Source: Nymphaea colorata (lineage: Eukaryota; Streptophyta; Magnoliopsida; Nymphaeales; Nymphaeaceae). From it: a stretch of 64,000 bases of DNA. The notes beneath the pieces were generated by a model. That model did not search any database and was not told the DNA's origin. It saw nothing but the letters and a program-made list of their open reading frames with translations. Below are positions 48,327 to 61,156 of this stretch, in pieces. The translations under genes were made by a program, and so were the position numbers. Positions within the stretch are counted from its first letter, which is position 1. Each line of letters starts with the position of its first letter. The stretch spans positions 310,001 through 374,000 of the forward strand of contig NW_022204507.1 of assembly GCF_008831285.2 (NCBI RefSeq). Direction: 5' to 3'.

Positions 48327-50025
48327 AAGTACAACAAGGCGAAGTGATGCACTAAGTTGGTGATGGAATGTGTAGCTAAGCGATGCGTAGTGAAGCTTAA
48401 GTTTCATGGCAAAAATAATCTAACATATGATATCAATAAAAATCATGTCAGAAATTAAAAACAAGAGCAAAAATTCTGGCGCCAAAATCAGACATGAAGG
48501 ATGGCACTGTTTTGCTATTTGCGAGAAAGTTTAATTAGTTGTTATCAACAATTATACATAAAAGTTTGTAAAATATTTAATTCCTTATAAGTACTGCAGA
48601 TGAAAAAAAACATTACTTTGGTTTGTTTAAACAACATACTCATGAGAGCACAGGTTTGGTCAAATGGTTATAAGTTCAATAAATTCACTAAACTCTATGA
48701 TTTTTATCCAACATTTATTAACTTACACTATTTCATTCAACATACAACCTTCAATAAATTAACAGTTATCGCCTTTATCTAATTCTACCATGTGGCTGAG
48801 AAAAAAAATTAAACAACAACAATGTGAAATAGAAAAATGAAAAAAAAAACAAGCATTAATTACAAAACAGAGGTAGAGGGAGAGATAGACATGAGCGATA
48901 GGCAGGCACTCGAGGTGCACATTTCATGCGTTGAGTTGTGTGATTCAAATAACTGTGGTGGTTACGTTATGGGTTCAGGTAATATAGTGGTGGTAAATCG
49001 CTGCTATAGGTTTATAGCAGTGAAATTTCTACTGGTGCTAGAGAACACCGGAATAAATACCTTAGCGGCGAGACATTTCACCAGTATAAGTATATACGGC
49101 TGCGAACTACTTCATCGTTAGACATCTATACCAGTTGTAATCGTGACCGGTATTGGACTGTCCCAGTTGCGTTCATCACCTGTATAGGTTATTATGATTA
49201 AAGAATAGCACAAACATAATTTGTACCCCTCGAGAAAACATTTATAGGGTCTAGTAAATATTTCCATGCCTTTCAACCAAAAATATGTCTTAGGCAATGT
49301 GTTCCGTCTGCATCCACGCGCTAAGGGGGAACAGAACTCAGCCACGTGATGCAATGGTCAGCTGTTGACAGATGACAGTATCATACTAATTAGAGATGAT
49401 GGTGGCGAGGGCTGTCTATTTTCTGTGGAAAGGTTGCAAGAGTTGAAGGTATGTAGAGAAGTTGATCAAAAGAATCAGAGTCTAAAGTCAATTTGGTTCA
49501 CTCGACAAGAGATTTTCTTGTATATATACAATGACGGCAGGAAGGTATTCGTACTCCACCTTGTATACTGCATCATTCGTTATGTATAAAAAATCTCACC
49601 TTATAAAAGAACCTCTGGAGGACGATCTGAAAAGTTTTTGAATATCAATTTATTTTTAGTAATGTTTCTTGTAACAAAAGGCTTAGATACCTATGATTGT
49701 CTTGTACATAGTTCTAGTTATTTTACTGCAAACACGTTCATGCCTTAGTGTACGGAATAACACTTGAGCATATTTAGGAAGAGGTTGCCAACAAACAAAT
49801 GATTAGTGGTCCAACCTAGGAGCTGAGTTTTCTTTCTACTCTATGTTTTTTCTTTTGACATGCATGTCATTGAATACAAGAATGTTATTTCATTTCAAAA
49901 CCAAGCTTGATACCATTAATAGTATGATGCTGCTTTTGTAATGAATGAATAATGCAGTATATGGGGCGGAGTATGAATACTTTCCTACCGTCATTGAATC
50001 AAACTCGTCAATCCATGCACCACTT
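48321..50025 (+). repeat. Unclassified repeat X, copy 2
   Basis: Full-length partner of 41507-43057 with scattered substitutions and some indels, including about 150 bases after 49740 not found in copy 1. It carries the same inner inverted repeat (about 49529-49997). It ends in a short AC-rich run where copy 1 has (AT)56. Open frames in it (48600-48782, 48837-49121, 49118-49354) have no family match. Confidence 0.8.
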
Positions 50026-50197
50026 TACACACACACACATACACACACTTTATTATTATAATATATTAATAATATCGGATTTCATAAAAAAAAATTGAAA
50101 TCAACAAGCTGCGGGTTGGGTGCGAATCTGGGTCGCAGACGCCATGTGGGTGCATCATCAGGGTTGCCGCACCCAGGTGACAAACGTGTTCTGTGGC
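50026..50197. other. Short spacer with AC-rich run
   Basis: AC dinucleotide run at about 50027-50050, then AT-rich sequence and a more GC-rich stretch from 50105 that leads into the duplicated segment. Confidence 0.4.
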
Positions 50198-50515
50198 GAA
50201 ATCAGGCCCCTCATTTTTTGTTCTTTTTTTTTGTCTATTTTCTCCTTTCTCGTTTTTTTACTGACGTGGAATATGCCCAAAACTTTTTTTTTTCTTTCGT
50301 TGCTTGTGGTACACACTGCAGGGGCTCATTATCAACTGACCCCACCTGATGACAAAGAACAGTAGATTTGGTCGAAGAAGAGATTCAGTGCTATGGGGTT
50401 CCTTGGTGAAATAGAGTCTAGGAGAGGGTAGTAACAATGAACCTTTTTTTTATTGATCTGTGCCATTTTTCTTTTCTATTGTTCAGGAGCAAGCAAGAAG
50501 GCTCTCTGTAGTCGG
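50198..50515 (+). repeat. Duplicated exon-like segment, copy 1
   Basis: Matches 59578-59900: 'gcgaaatc.gg', 'attatcaactgacccca', 'ctgatgac', 'gaagaagagattc' and 'gtagtaacaatgaac'. An AG acceptor-like 'cactgcag' precedes the conserved 'ctcattatcaactgacc'. In this copy the frame is stopped early (TAG after GACAAAGAACAG). Product not recognised. Confidence 0.65.
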
Positions 50516-51811
50516 TGAGCATGCAGTATTACAAGGCACTCCGAGCTCTCTGATTAAGTCATATTATACTTGCTTACACAATTGTAGGATTTGCTTTAAG
50601 ACATAGGTCAAATAAAATAGTGTTTACAATGATGTGATAAACACTTAGAAAATTTAAAAGCAATAATATCATTGTATGGATTGGTTTTACGATAACAGGG
50701 TGCTTAATGAAAGGCAATAAGCAGTCAGACAAAATAGATTCTAATAATACAAATGCAATATTCATTTTATGATATCCTAAAATAAATTTGGGTTTACAAG
50801 AATGCGATAAGAACAAAAAATAATGCAATAACACAACTACATGATTTATTTTATGACAGACTCAAGTAATATCATGCTTACAAGTAGGCAATAATAACTC
50901 AGAAAAATTAAATGCAACAATGATACTATATGAACTGGTTTTACGATAAAAAGACATTTACAAAGAGGTCATAAATAGTAAAACAAACCTGATTGCAATA
51001 AAGCAACTGTAGGATTCGTTTTACTATTCATTCAAATAAAATCGTGTCTACAAAAAGAGTTTCTATCGTCAAATTTACGTGTTAAACAGAGATGTGGGCA
51101 TGAGCATGTTAACCATCATCCATATTAAGATGCTATGCATAACGTCACATATGTATATTTCGTGATGGTCACAACAGAATATATTATTGCATTTCAGAAC
51201 CCAGTTTTGATAGACTATATAAACAAGAAATAGTGTCCCAACTGCAGGCATGTACAAATACAATTCATGCTAGCACACTGTCACTAAAATATTTTTGTTT
51301 ATGCCCTACGACCAATACTTTAGGACGAGAACCGTAGCGAACAACCACTACATTTGGTCAGGACAATGAATGAGTTTTCCCACCCAAGCCATTTGCATAT
51401 TTTGTGTGAACCACAGTTGCACGATAACCTTTTCCACCGTTTTTCTCTCTCTTTCTCTTTCTCCCCTCAAACCCACCAGTTAAGTTGCAGAAGCATAATG
51501 TAAATCTAGGATTTCCCCATTCTTTTAAACAACAAAAGATTGAATGCATGACAAAACAGAGAGGTCGGAATGATTGTGTTTTGCTCCTCTTCGTCTCGCT
51601 GCGGCGTCTTTCTTTTTCCTAGCACCTTCTAGTACTCCAGAAAGGTTAGTTGGATATACAGCTGGAAAGTTCTTGCCTTCTTGTGTGTTGATTGCTCTTC
51701 CATATGAACTTCTTTCTTGCCTTTTAGGGTCTTAGACCAAATCGCCTCTAATGCATCGCCTCTCCCTCTGCCACTATATTATCTCTCTCTTTCTCTCCCT
51801 CCTGATCCATC
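50516..51811. other. Unassigned intergenic DNA
   Basis: From 50580 to 51060 the phrase 'gattggttttacgataa' / 'gatttattttatgacag' and 'caataa' recur loosely (about every 110 to 120 bases), suggesting an old degenerate tandem repeat. Beyond that nothing is recognised. Confidence 0.35.
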
Positions 51812-52356
51812 ATGGTTTCCACCGGTGAGTACTCACTACAACAAATGTTGGAAACTGGAATTAGGATCGAGCCATTAGGATCGGTTCGTAGATCCTTTCC
51901 TAAATCTCAACGTAAAAAAGACATGTTACTTGTGACAATAAAGCCAATCCCTCGCCCCCTTTCTGGTGAAAATCCACCTTCCACTCATCCCTGTGGCCCT
52001 TGCCATTGCAGCATGCACTGATGTCAAGCATCCATCACAATCGACTGATTGTCGCTGACAGAACAGGCGAAGAAGAAGAAGGGTTCCTCAACTCTGTCAT
52101 TGCTTCCCAAACTTTTCAGTTTCATCAAAAAATCCATGATTCACCTGCTTTGTTGCTTGTTTTCTGGCATTTCTCCTTGCTCAGTTTCCTGGTTGCTCAC
52201 CTTGACATCGTCTTGTTGTTGTTTATCTCCTCTTCTTGCAGAAATCGCCGAATTGCTGGTTCGCTCAGATCGAATAGGAATTTGGTTTTTGAATATTTGT
52301 CGAAAATAAGAGAAAATATATGGTTAATTAAAATTTCAAGAAATATTAAAAATTAA
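51812..52356 (+). other. Gene-like stretch, unrecognised
   Basis: A frame at 51812-52021 (MVSTGEYSLQQMLETGIRIE start) follows a CT-rich leader. Frames at 52000-52356 overlap it in other phases. The composition is less AT-rich than the flanks, which suggests a host gene remnant, but I cannot name a family, and no frame is long. Confidence 0.25.
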
Positions 52357-53256
52357 TTAGAATCTGGCCAGTCTCAGTCTTAAATTGGCAATGAAATGTA
52401 ATCTGCTTGCAGTCGGCTCAATTGGATGAGCACGAGAATTAGGGGATGCACAGATGACCAACTCTTGGTAGAAGGCAAATGAAGAGCTTGAGAATTAAGG
52501 GGGATATGGGCTTTTTCTTTGAAATTTTTGTTTAAGGTGGCCACATGTTAGTTGTTTTCTTTTGTGGATTAATGTCTTTGTTTCACTTTGACCCTCACAT
52601 TTTGCCCAACATATTCATTAGCTCCAGCATTAATTCTGTAGATTAATGTCTGGATTTCTCATGTTTTGTTGATTTGCTTGATTGTCACATGTGACAGAAG
52701 GAACGTAGGGTTTCCTTCATCTTTTCAGTTGTTTCAATTGTGGTTTTTTTTTGTTTGATTTTTTGTTGCCTCTGCTGAGAATGCAGAATCTCATGTTTGG
52801 ATGATGTGACTAACGTGGATTGGTTCCTTCTCTTTTGTTTTGTCAGGCTTGGGTTGAAGATATAGGAGTTAGGAAGATGAGGTATTCTGGTTCTTCGCTT
52901 CCTTTTCTTCTTTTGATTGTTTAGGATTTGGTTGACCTAGTTTCCATGGGCATGGGCACATCAACTATTTTATCTTCCCCATTTTTATAAGACTTTTTGG
53001 GAAGCAATTGTAAATATGGTATAGAGATGGTTGGTTGGGATTCATTTGTCATGCAATTTCCATATCTTGCAATAAATTTATTTGTACAAATGTGAAGCTT
53101 CTGCCCCCTCCCTCCTCTCTCTCCATTCCTTTGATCTTTTTCTACCAAACAATGCCAACCAGAATTACCCAACGCCTTTTCATCATCAAAATCAGACAGG
53201 CCAAATTTTGTGGGCTCATTTAGGCGAACCAGAGCCACTCAACCCTGGTCCCTTCT
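52357..53256. other. Unassigned intergenic DNA
   Basis: Nothing recognised; an AG/GT exon-like stretch ('caggcttgggttgaag' to 'gatgaggtattc', near 52846-52885) is too short to support. Confidence 0.35.
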
Positions 53257-53933
53257 CCAGTCATCACCACCAAACCTGGCCACAGCCACAGGTGCCGAAT
53301 GGTTACACTCGATTATGGTGTTGGCCAAGGCTTAACCGTTCCATACAATTATCCAACACCCTGCCCTCTCTTTTTTTCATGCTCTTTCCCCACCAATAGA
53401 AAAGAATGCGAGGAGAGGATAGACTTATTATGAAGCTTTTACTCTTTTTAGTCATTCTGTAGCTTCTACATCCCCACTTCTATTAATAAGAATATTCTTT
53501 GTTGTCCAGGCATCTCTTCTACATTTCTATTTTCGAATTTCCCCTCCCTTGAAGACTGAGATTAATTTAGGCTGTGCCAATAATTTGGCCGTAGCCTTTC
53601 ATATTTCTATTTTCCTTTTAATGAGTTCAGAAGAATTCTAATCTGAGTTAAAGATTAAACTTGGCTTGAATACTTAAGATACATTAGATACTAAACTCCG
53701 CTCTGTGCTCTCATTCAAATACAGAACACTATACTTGCACTTTCAGTGGGACCTGAGTTATGCCAAACTGAAAATCTTGAATTTCTTTTTAAGGGTTAAT
53801 GCACGTGAAGAGAAATACATCAGTCTTTATTGAATATAATTTTTTTATTATATTTTTTGCACATTGGTCCTCATTTTATTAAGGTTACAGCAATCTTTAG
53901 GTGTGATTGAGATACTACACACGCATGTTTGCT
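53257..53933 (+). repeat. Tandem duplication, copy 1 (677 bp)
   Basis: Starts 'ccagtcatcaccaccaaac' and ends '..cacacgcatgtttgct'. The next copy follows with no spacer. Shared blocks include 'ccacagccacaggtgc', 'gttggccaaggcttaac', 'catgctctttccccaccaat' and 'aggctgtgcc'. No open reading frame is conserved. Confidence 0.9.
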
Positions 53934-54624
53934 CCAGTCATTACCACCGAAACTGTCCACAGCCACAGGTGCTGAATGGTTACACTCAATTCGGGTGTTG
54001 GCCAAGGCTTAACTGTTCCATACAATTCACTTAGGCTACAGTGATTGGTTATCCAACACCCCATCCTCTTTTTTTTCATGCTCTTTCCCCACCAATAGAA
54101 AGGAATCTGAGGAGACGATAGACTGACTATGAAGCTTTTACTCTTTTTAGTTATTATGTAGCTTCTATATCCCCACTTCATTAATGAGAATATTCTTTGC
54201 TGTCCATGCATCTGTTCTACATTTCTATTTTCAAATTTTCCCTTCCCTGAAGACTAAGATCAATTTAGGCTGTGCCGAGAATTTGGCCATAGCCTTTCAT
54301 ATTTATATTTTCATTTTAATGAGTTTAGAAGAATTCTAATTTAAGTTATAAACTTGAATCCTTAATTTATGGTAAAAATTAAACTCCGTTTGGCGCTCTC
54401 ATTCAAACACAAAACACTATATTTTGCACTTTCAGTGGGACCTGAGTCATGTCAAACTGAGAATCTTAAATTTCTTTTTAAGGATTAATGCACTTGAAGA
54501 GAAGTACGTTAGTCTTCATTGGAATATAATTTTTTATTATTATTTTTAGCACGTAGGGCCTGATTTGATTAAGGTTACTACAATCTTCTGGTGTCATTGA
54601 GATACTACACACACATGTTTGCTC
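53934..54624 (+). repeat. Tandem duplication, copy 2 (about 690 bp)
   Basis: Starts 'ccagtcattaccaccgaaac' and ends '..cacacacatgtttgct'. It contains about 20 extra bases ('cacttaggctacagtgattg', near 54028) and is otherwise collinear with copy 1. Confidence 0.9.
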
Positions 54625-55154
54625 CTGCATGATATGGATTGACTTGCCAAAATCTCTTCAAAGCTACATATAGTCAAGTGGTCATGCATGACAGATCCTC
54701 TGTATGTCCTCGTGCTTGAAAGGTTTCAATCATTTTCTTTCTATGTTTCCTGTTATTTTAGCAAAATAGGGATCGGTAAAGTAGCCAACTCTTTCCCTTG
54801 TGCTGCTTGATAAAGCATAAGCCTTCTGCTTGTTCCCTATAGCGTGAGAGAAGTCTTTCGACATAAAGGAATCTGACTTTTGTGTTCTGGGATGTAATAT
54901 AGGGTTTGCATATAAGTTTATTAAGACTTTAGTTCTAAGTCATCTGACTATCTAGCTCAAAGTGACCATGAGGGTATTTATTTTGGTGTTACCCTTGGAA
55001 TAATTGTTCTAGAACAAGAACTGTTGTCATAATTGCGTCTGGTTCCTATTCCATGTGCAGCATGAACAGAAACTTCTTGTTCGAATGTTCTTGCAACCAG
55101 GTGCATCTGTTCCTCTTGGAACAGATGCTTGATTGTCAATAATCAAATATATAC

Positions 55155-55243
<89 letters not shown>

Positions 55244-57239
55244 TTATGCATGGGTATGTGTGTATATAACTTCTTAATGTCGATATTCATTTAGAAGAAT
55301 TGAACATATGGCAATTAATAAAAATAAAAAACACATTTCCAGTTAATAATTTGCTGTTAATATTACTGATCTTTGGGTAAAATTTGTGTATGTTTTCTTC
55401 CATAAAGTACTTGCAGATCAACAGCAATCTTTATGTTGATGAACCTAAGGGAATAACATTATAAAATATATACAGTTATAAGTATGTCTATGTATACACA
55501 CACACACAGAGACACACACAAATATGCTTATGTAGCAACAAGGGATTTTCCATCTTCATCTATATTTTGCAATCTATCTATTTCTCAATGTTGTCTGAAG
55601 TATCTATTTTTGCGAACTTGTATGTGAGCTTATGAATCTCTAACAATACGAAGTAAAAGCATTCTTGGTCACTGTAATGACCAGCTCTTTGTTATGAACC
55701 TCATGGTTTGGAACTTTTGACTTCAAATGATGACAAGCTGCTAATTGATCTAACAACATCAGATCCACGGCTTCAATGTGTAGTTTCTGATGAGGTTCAT
55801 TTCTCTTTTCAGATTCATTGTAGTGCTCATGAGTAGTTTTATTGCTTTTCAATATTATTCTTGGATTTATACTTCATGTTTCTAGTCTACTCAAAAAGTA
55901 TATCACATGAGACCATGGACATTATGTTCATACATTAAGCTTATTATCTCATATTTTGGAGAGAAAATGTTATTTTCATTTAGGCAACCTCTGCCTTCAC
56001 TTCATACATTAGTTGCTTGACTAGATTGGAATTGTTATACTCATTTAGCTCAGTATGAATCCCTAAAACCGATGCATGGCCAAGCTCAGCCAAACGATCA
56101 TGGACACATAGAACCACATGTATAGAACGTTAACTCAATATTGTAAAGTTGGTATGTTACTTCAACGTGGATTTTTATGATAGGATAAATCTTAAACTTA
56201 CTATTGCTATAATTCAGTGTTTCAGGTTGATTAAAGACCATTGGTTGTTGGTTTTGGCAAGTTATTTTTTGTTTAATATGCCATAAACCATGGAAATTGT
56301 GTATGGACTTAAAGAAAAGGAAATCCCTCCTTGACTATGCTTTTTATTCTCATTGCTATTCTATTTCAAAAAGAAGTAGTGGTGGAATCTATTTTAACAG
56401 CAGTGTGACTTTAACTTGTACATATAAGAAACTTTCCTACTAAAATCTCTATAAGATCCATAATGTTGGTAGATACATGTTCCTTTCTTTTTTTTGGTTC
56501 TTTCAGTAGTCTTTTAATATATTCGAACAATTTATAATAGTTAATAGAACTGTCAAACATGTTCTAGTTGTGGTAAGCCTTTAAAATACCTTTTTTTTTG
56601 TCTTCATGTGACTGTTGACAATTTTATTGATGTCCATGGAGGGAATCTAAAATACATGAAGGGAGCCTATGTCTACAATAAAATCAGCCTTTATTGATAT
56701 TGATGATTTTGACAAACTACTGAACCAGTTACAACTTGGAGGTATTTGTATCAGTTTTTTAAATGTCTAATTGTCGATTGTTTTTTCATGTTCTCCATGA
56801 GCAAGGTGTTCTTTGTCACAATCATAAATTACTTGCTATTTTTTTGTTGCAGCTCTAGTTAGATATGTTGCTTTTTAGGATGTAGGAGGCAATGGGGCTT
56901 GTTAAAGTGTATTTGAATCCCCACGGCAAAGGCCTAATTACGTCAAGTCTTTTATTCTCTACTCGAGGTAAATATCTTATGTTATTTTAGTATTGATTGG
57001 TTGCTTGCATTTGAGTTATCGTCATAGACTTAGTATTATTACCATGCACTTTTTGTGCATGTCAAATGTTAAAGGGTTGCCCAATTTCATTTATGTCAAG
57101 CCAGAACTAGCAAAGCAACAAGTTGTGACACATAAGTTTTAGCATATAATGCCACAAAGATTATGAAAAAAATTTAAAGAAAAGAAAAGGAAGCAAAAAG
57201 CATTATTATCTCATGTCAAAGTCAGAAAGGAAGGACAAA
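54625..57239. other. Unassigned stretch with exon-like fragments and a (TA)n/(GA)n tract
   Basis: Several short stretches look like plant exons by AG/GT edges but were not identified: after 'tgtgcag' at 55061 HEQKLLVRMFLQPGASVPLG and a stop; near 56660 MSTIKSAFIDIDDFDKLL; near 56890 AMGLVKVYLNPHGKGL followed by a GT donor at about 56968. Whether they belong to one gene is unknown. A compound 'tatatacata' microsatellite lies at 55149-55242. Confidence 0.3.
55149..55242 (+). repeat. Compound (TA)n/(CATA)n/(GA)n microsatellite
   Basis: 'tatatacatatatata' units followed by 'gagagagagagagaga'. It generates an artefactual YIYIYM frame on the minus strand. Confidence 0.9.
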
Positions 57240-57800
57240 ACTGTCTGCTAGTTTGCGTGCTGATAGAAAATTAATTTTGTTGTTACCAATAATTTTCCAT
57301 CAAAGCTTGTGAAATATTTAATAACTTGTAAGTATGGCAGATGAAAAAAAAGCAATACTTTCATTTATTTAAGCAACACACTTGCGAGGCACTTTTTCAT
57401 CGAACCATTAGAAGTAAAATAAATTCATTAAACTTGACATGGTTTAATTTGACATACAACCTTTGTTAAATCCAACATTAGTTAAATTCTACCATATTGT
57501 TGAGAGAAAAGTAAATTAAAACAAAAACATAGCTAACTTGTAGAAAAGATACAAGTGTTAATCATAAAACAGAGAGGGAGGGACACTTGAGCGATAAGAT
57601 AAGCATGCAGCTGAAGCGGGTGGGCTCTCAATGTCTCTGATACTGGTTAGAGCAAGATATACGGTGCAAAAACTACCTTTGTGGGTCTATAGCGGTGACG
57701 ACTTGAAGCAATGTTAAACATCACTGGCATACGTGGATTTAGCGGTGACGAAATCACCGCTGTAGGGCACATATAACAACCACTAAATCACCAGTATAGA
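57240..57800 (+). repeat. Repeat X, copy 3 (partial)
   Basis: Follows the middle part of copies 1 and 2: 'gttgttacca.caattttcca', 'gtgaaatatttaataactt', 'agatgaaaaaaa.caatact', 'aatcataaaacagagagg' and 'acttgagcgataag'. Near 57670-57790 'agcggtgacga' and 'atcaccgctgtag' alternate in direction, which again resembles CACTA subterminal repeats. Confidence 0.7.
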
Positions 57801-59577
57801 TAAGGATGCGCACCTCTCATCAATCAAGTTCCAGTTCCAATCAATCAATGATATGTCTCGCAAGATCCATTCCTTACAAGTCATTGCACTTGGGGAAAAT
57901 GCAGCCACATTTTTGTTTTAGGAGGAAAGACGTTGTTGGAAAGATGAAATCAACTCTGAAAAGTAACGTATTTTGTTGCTTTCGCCATTACATTTTCCCT
58001 CTATCAAAATGTTAATATATATATCAATAAATCATGGCACCTTCAATTGAAGCACAACATTCCCGGCTTTCATACAATGAACTACAAACTTATATTCTCC
58101 TTTTGGGTGGTTTTAATATCCACCTTCGGATTAGTTTTACATGTTTGCTCATTCTTTGGCCTACTTTTACATGTTGACTAATTCTTTTGTTTTATTTTTA
58201 TCCAAGTAGCAGTCTTAAAATTAATTTTAGTTAAGAAAGGAAAAATGTCCTCAGTTTTGGTGTTTGTGAATGATTCTGATAACTATATCTTCTACATCCT
58301 TAATTTTTATCTTTGAGATGTCTCCACAAAAATCTTCACTTTATGGGCAGAATTCCATAATCAATCCTGCATGTTGCCACATCAAAAACCCAGAGATACA
58401 TTTTTATATATATCAGCCATTGACATTTTTGAGACCATACTCTTCAACTTGGTTCAACTTAATAGCTCATATTGGTTGTCAATTCAGAATACCTTTTACA
58501 TATATATAGCTATTATTGAGTTACATCTTTCTACTTAAACTTATCCCCACAATCTTGATCTAGGTAACTTTGGAGTTTGTACCGGAGCCATTAATTTGCG
58601 GTTTTTCCTTTTTAATTCTATTTTCTCGATAATCTTTTCAATTTGATGGGATAATTTCTTCATTTGGATGATTACTTTAATACTTTTGACGAGATCAAGT
58701 GTTTGCTTGAAAACAGAAGGAAAAGTTGGACATTTGGTGTTTTTCAAAAGGAGTTGCCTCGTATTTTTCTCATTTAATTTGTGGAGCAGTCTTTGTAAAC
58801 ATTGAAAACATTATTGGTGAGGATTCTTAGATTTAAATTCATTGAGATCGCACATAGTGGCTTGGAAGACATACATACGTTACTTTTTTTTACAGTTTCA
58901 TTTAACAAAAAAAAAAAACAAGTGTTAAACTGTTTTTAAATCCAATGTACGTCTTCTACAGGACTTTTTGTAAGTGAGATAGATCTGTATGATTGATGTA
59001 TACTCATGCAGCAACATTCTATAATGCAATTGTTATATTATGAAGAATTTTTTGATGGAGGAGCAGGATCTGTAACGCAAGCCGCAGCTGCATGTATAAG
59101 GGATTATGAAGAAATCATCTTTACTTTACTCTACACAACTAAAGTCTTCCCTGATTAGGTCCTGCATTTAATTTTTTATAAAGAACGGGTCAACCTGACC
59201 TCTACTGAACCCCAAAAGAATGCATGTTAATAATTGAAAAAAATAAAAGGGTCTTCATTGGAATTGTGTACAAAACAATGGGTCAACAACAAATTTCCCA
59301 ATACAGGTATAAGTGGCTCTTTGTCGACTTCTTTTCCATTTCCTTCTCTCATTTTATCTCTCCTCACTCTCTTGAATCTTGTTTGACCCCTTGTATGTTT
59401 GAGGATTTTACGTTGAGCAGCTGGAAGCATCTACTGTCACCAGCCATCTGTGGCGATCGGTGAGCAGCCCAGAGCTTGAGCAGCAGCACTAAAAACCCAA
59501 CAACAACAGGTATTAATTTTTCTTTCTCTCTCTTCCTCAAGTTTCTTCTTCATTTCTTGCTCTGAGGGTGTCCTAAG
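57801..59577. other. Unassigned intergenic DNA
   Basis: No family recognised. From about 59320 a CT-rich leader-like stretch runs to 'ccaacaacaacaggtatta' (59495-59514), a plausible first exon and GT donor of a decayed host gene leading into the duplicated segment. Confidence 0.35.
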
Positions 59578-59900
59578 GCGAAATCCGGCGCGTCATTTTT
59601 TATTCCTTTTTCGATCAGTTTTCCCCTTTCTTGTTTTCTTGCTGATCTGGCAGATGCCAGGATCAGTTCTTTTTTTTTCTTTTGTTTCTTGTACTACACC
59701 CTGTAGGAGTTCAGTATCAACTGACCCCAACTGATGACCGAGAAGTAGCAGATTTGGCTGAAGAAGAGATTCTGCACTCTGGGGTTATCTTCTTCCTTAG
59801 TGAAACAGAGTCCACCTGGCGATAGTAACAATGAACTTTTTTTTATTCATTTATGCCCTTTTCTGTTGTTCTAGAGCACAGAGGCTCTATGTGGCACAAA
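59578..59900 (+). repeat. Duplicated exon-like segment, copy 2
   Basis: Partner of 50198-50515. After an acceptor-like 'accctgtag' (about 59707) the frame is open: VQYQLTPTDDREVADLAEEE, ILHSGVIFFLSETESTW and a stop at about 59825. That frame is broken in copy 1. The protein was not recognised. Confidence 0.65.
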
Positions 59901-60912
59901 AATTGCACCTCTGTCCTAAAATATCACGTACCATGCCCTATATATGAATGAATGATGGCTTCAATGAAATTTTTTATTTCAACATCCGTTCAAGAGGGCT
60001 CCGAGCCCCAAAAATGCACTTGAGTGCTCAAAATGTGACTTACGTGTGTCATCATCATCTTGTTCAGAAATGGCTTGATGAGTGAAGGTAAAAGGTGTGC
60101 TCAAAAAAAGAAAAAAACTATTATCCTGACGAAATCCCAGTCAAAACCATATTGTGGTTGGTAACCTCTTCTAATTTGTTTTTTCACTTTGACCAGTTAT
60201 TCCTCACTCTATATAATCACATTGGCTGGTCATGCCAAAATGACAGAACCACATATTGTGGTTGGTAACCTCTTCTAATTTGTCTTTTTATTAATTGTTA
60301 GTTCATGAGAATTTTTAAATAGAAAAATGTAGAAAAAGCTCAACATAGCGTGTACATATATATATTGATCAATTAGAGCTGATTTACCCCATTAATGGTA
60401 CAATTCCCATACCCATATCAAGAAAATCCTTTGTTTTCTACCAAGGTACCACTTTTATTTTCATTGTCATCATCAACAACGTTGTCTTATTGCAGCTATT
60501 TTTACTTACCTTTGTGAGATTTTATGTTTACATTTAAAATTACTGTTTACATTTAGCAAACACTAAGGTTGCCTTTATTGTACCAAAACATTTTTTAATA
60601 TGCATTTATAAACAAATTTAAGAGGCCGATGCATAGATATGGCATGCCCTAAGATTGTAATCTATACTAATTTCCATAGGCAACATTGACAAGTTCATAT
60701 TAAGAGATTGTAAGGTGGTCATATTACTAATGAAAGAAAATTATGTTTAATTTCAAGATATGTTAGAAAAGGTAGTCATACTATTAATTAATCAATTTTT
60801 GCATTTAGAAGATTAGGCTCCTAGTGCTCATCATTGGAAGTTTTATAGAAAATTTGAGCAAGAATAATTGGTAATGCTTTTAAATATATAAAAGATTATA
60901 TGAAACCTAAAA
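59901..60912. other. Unassigned intergenic DNA
   Basis: A short direct repeat 'attgtggttggtaacctctt' occurs twice (about 60152 and 60254). Otherwise AT-rich without features. Confidence 0.45.
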
Positions 60913-61075
60913 AATTTATTGAGTTCATCTAGTTTAATTGAGTTGAGTTCAAGTAACTTGAACTCAACTTGTTTATATGCTGGAAATGGACTCTTTTAGC
61001 AAATGAGTCGAGCTCAAGTCAAGGTTTACTGAGTGAGTTTGATTTGAGCTTGAGTTCGCTGGACTTGTTGTACAA
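60913..61075. mobile_element. Partial 'tcgag'-type hAT MITE
   Basis: 'gagttgagttcaagtaactt', 'gagtcgagctcaagtcaagg' and '..gcttgagttcgctggacttgttgtacaacca' parallel the right half of the element at 25744-26177. The left end is missing. Confidence 0.55.
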
Positions 61076-61156
61076 CCATATCCACTTTGACACACCCAAA
61101 TGGGCTTGTCCCCTATTTATAATGGTGAACATGTTGGAGGTGGGAGGCTTCCAATT

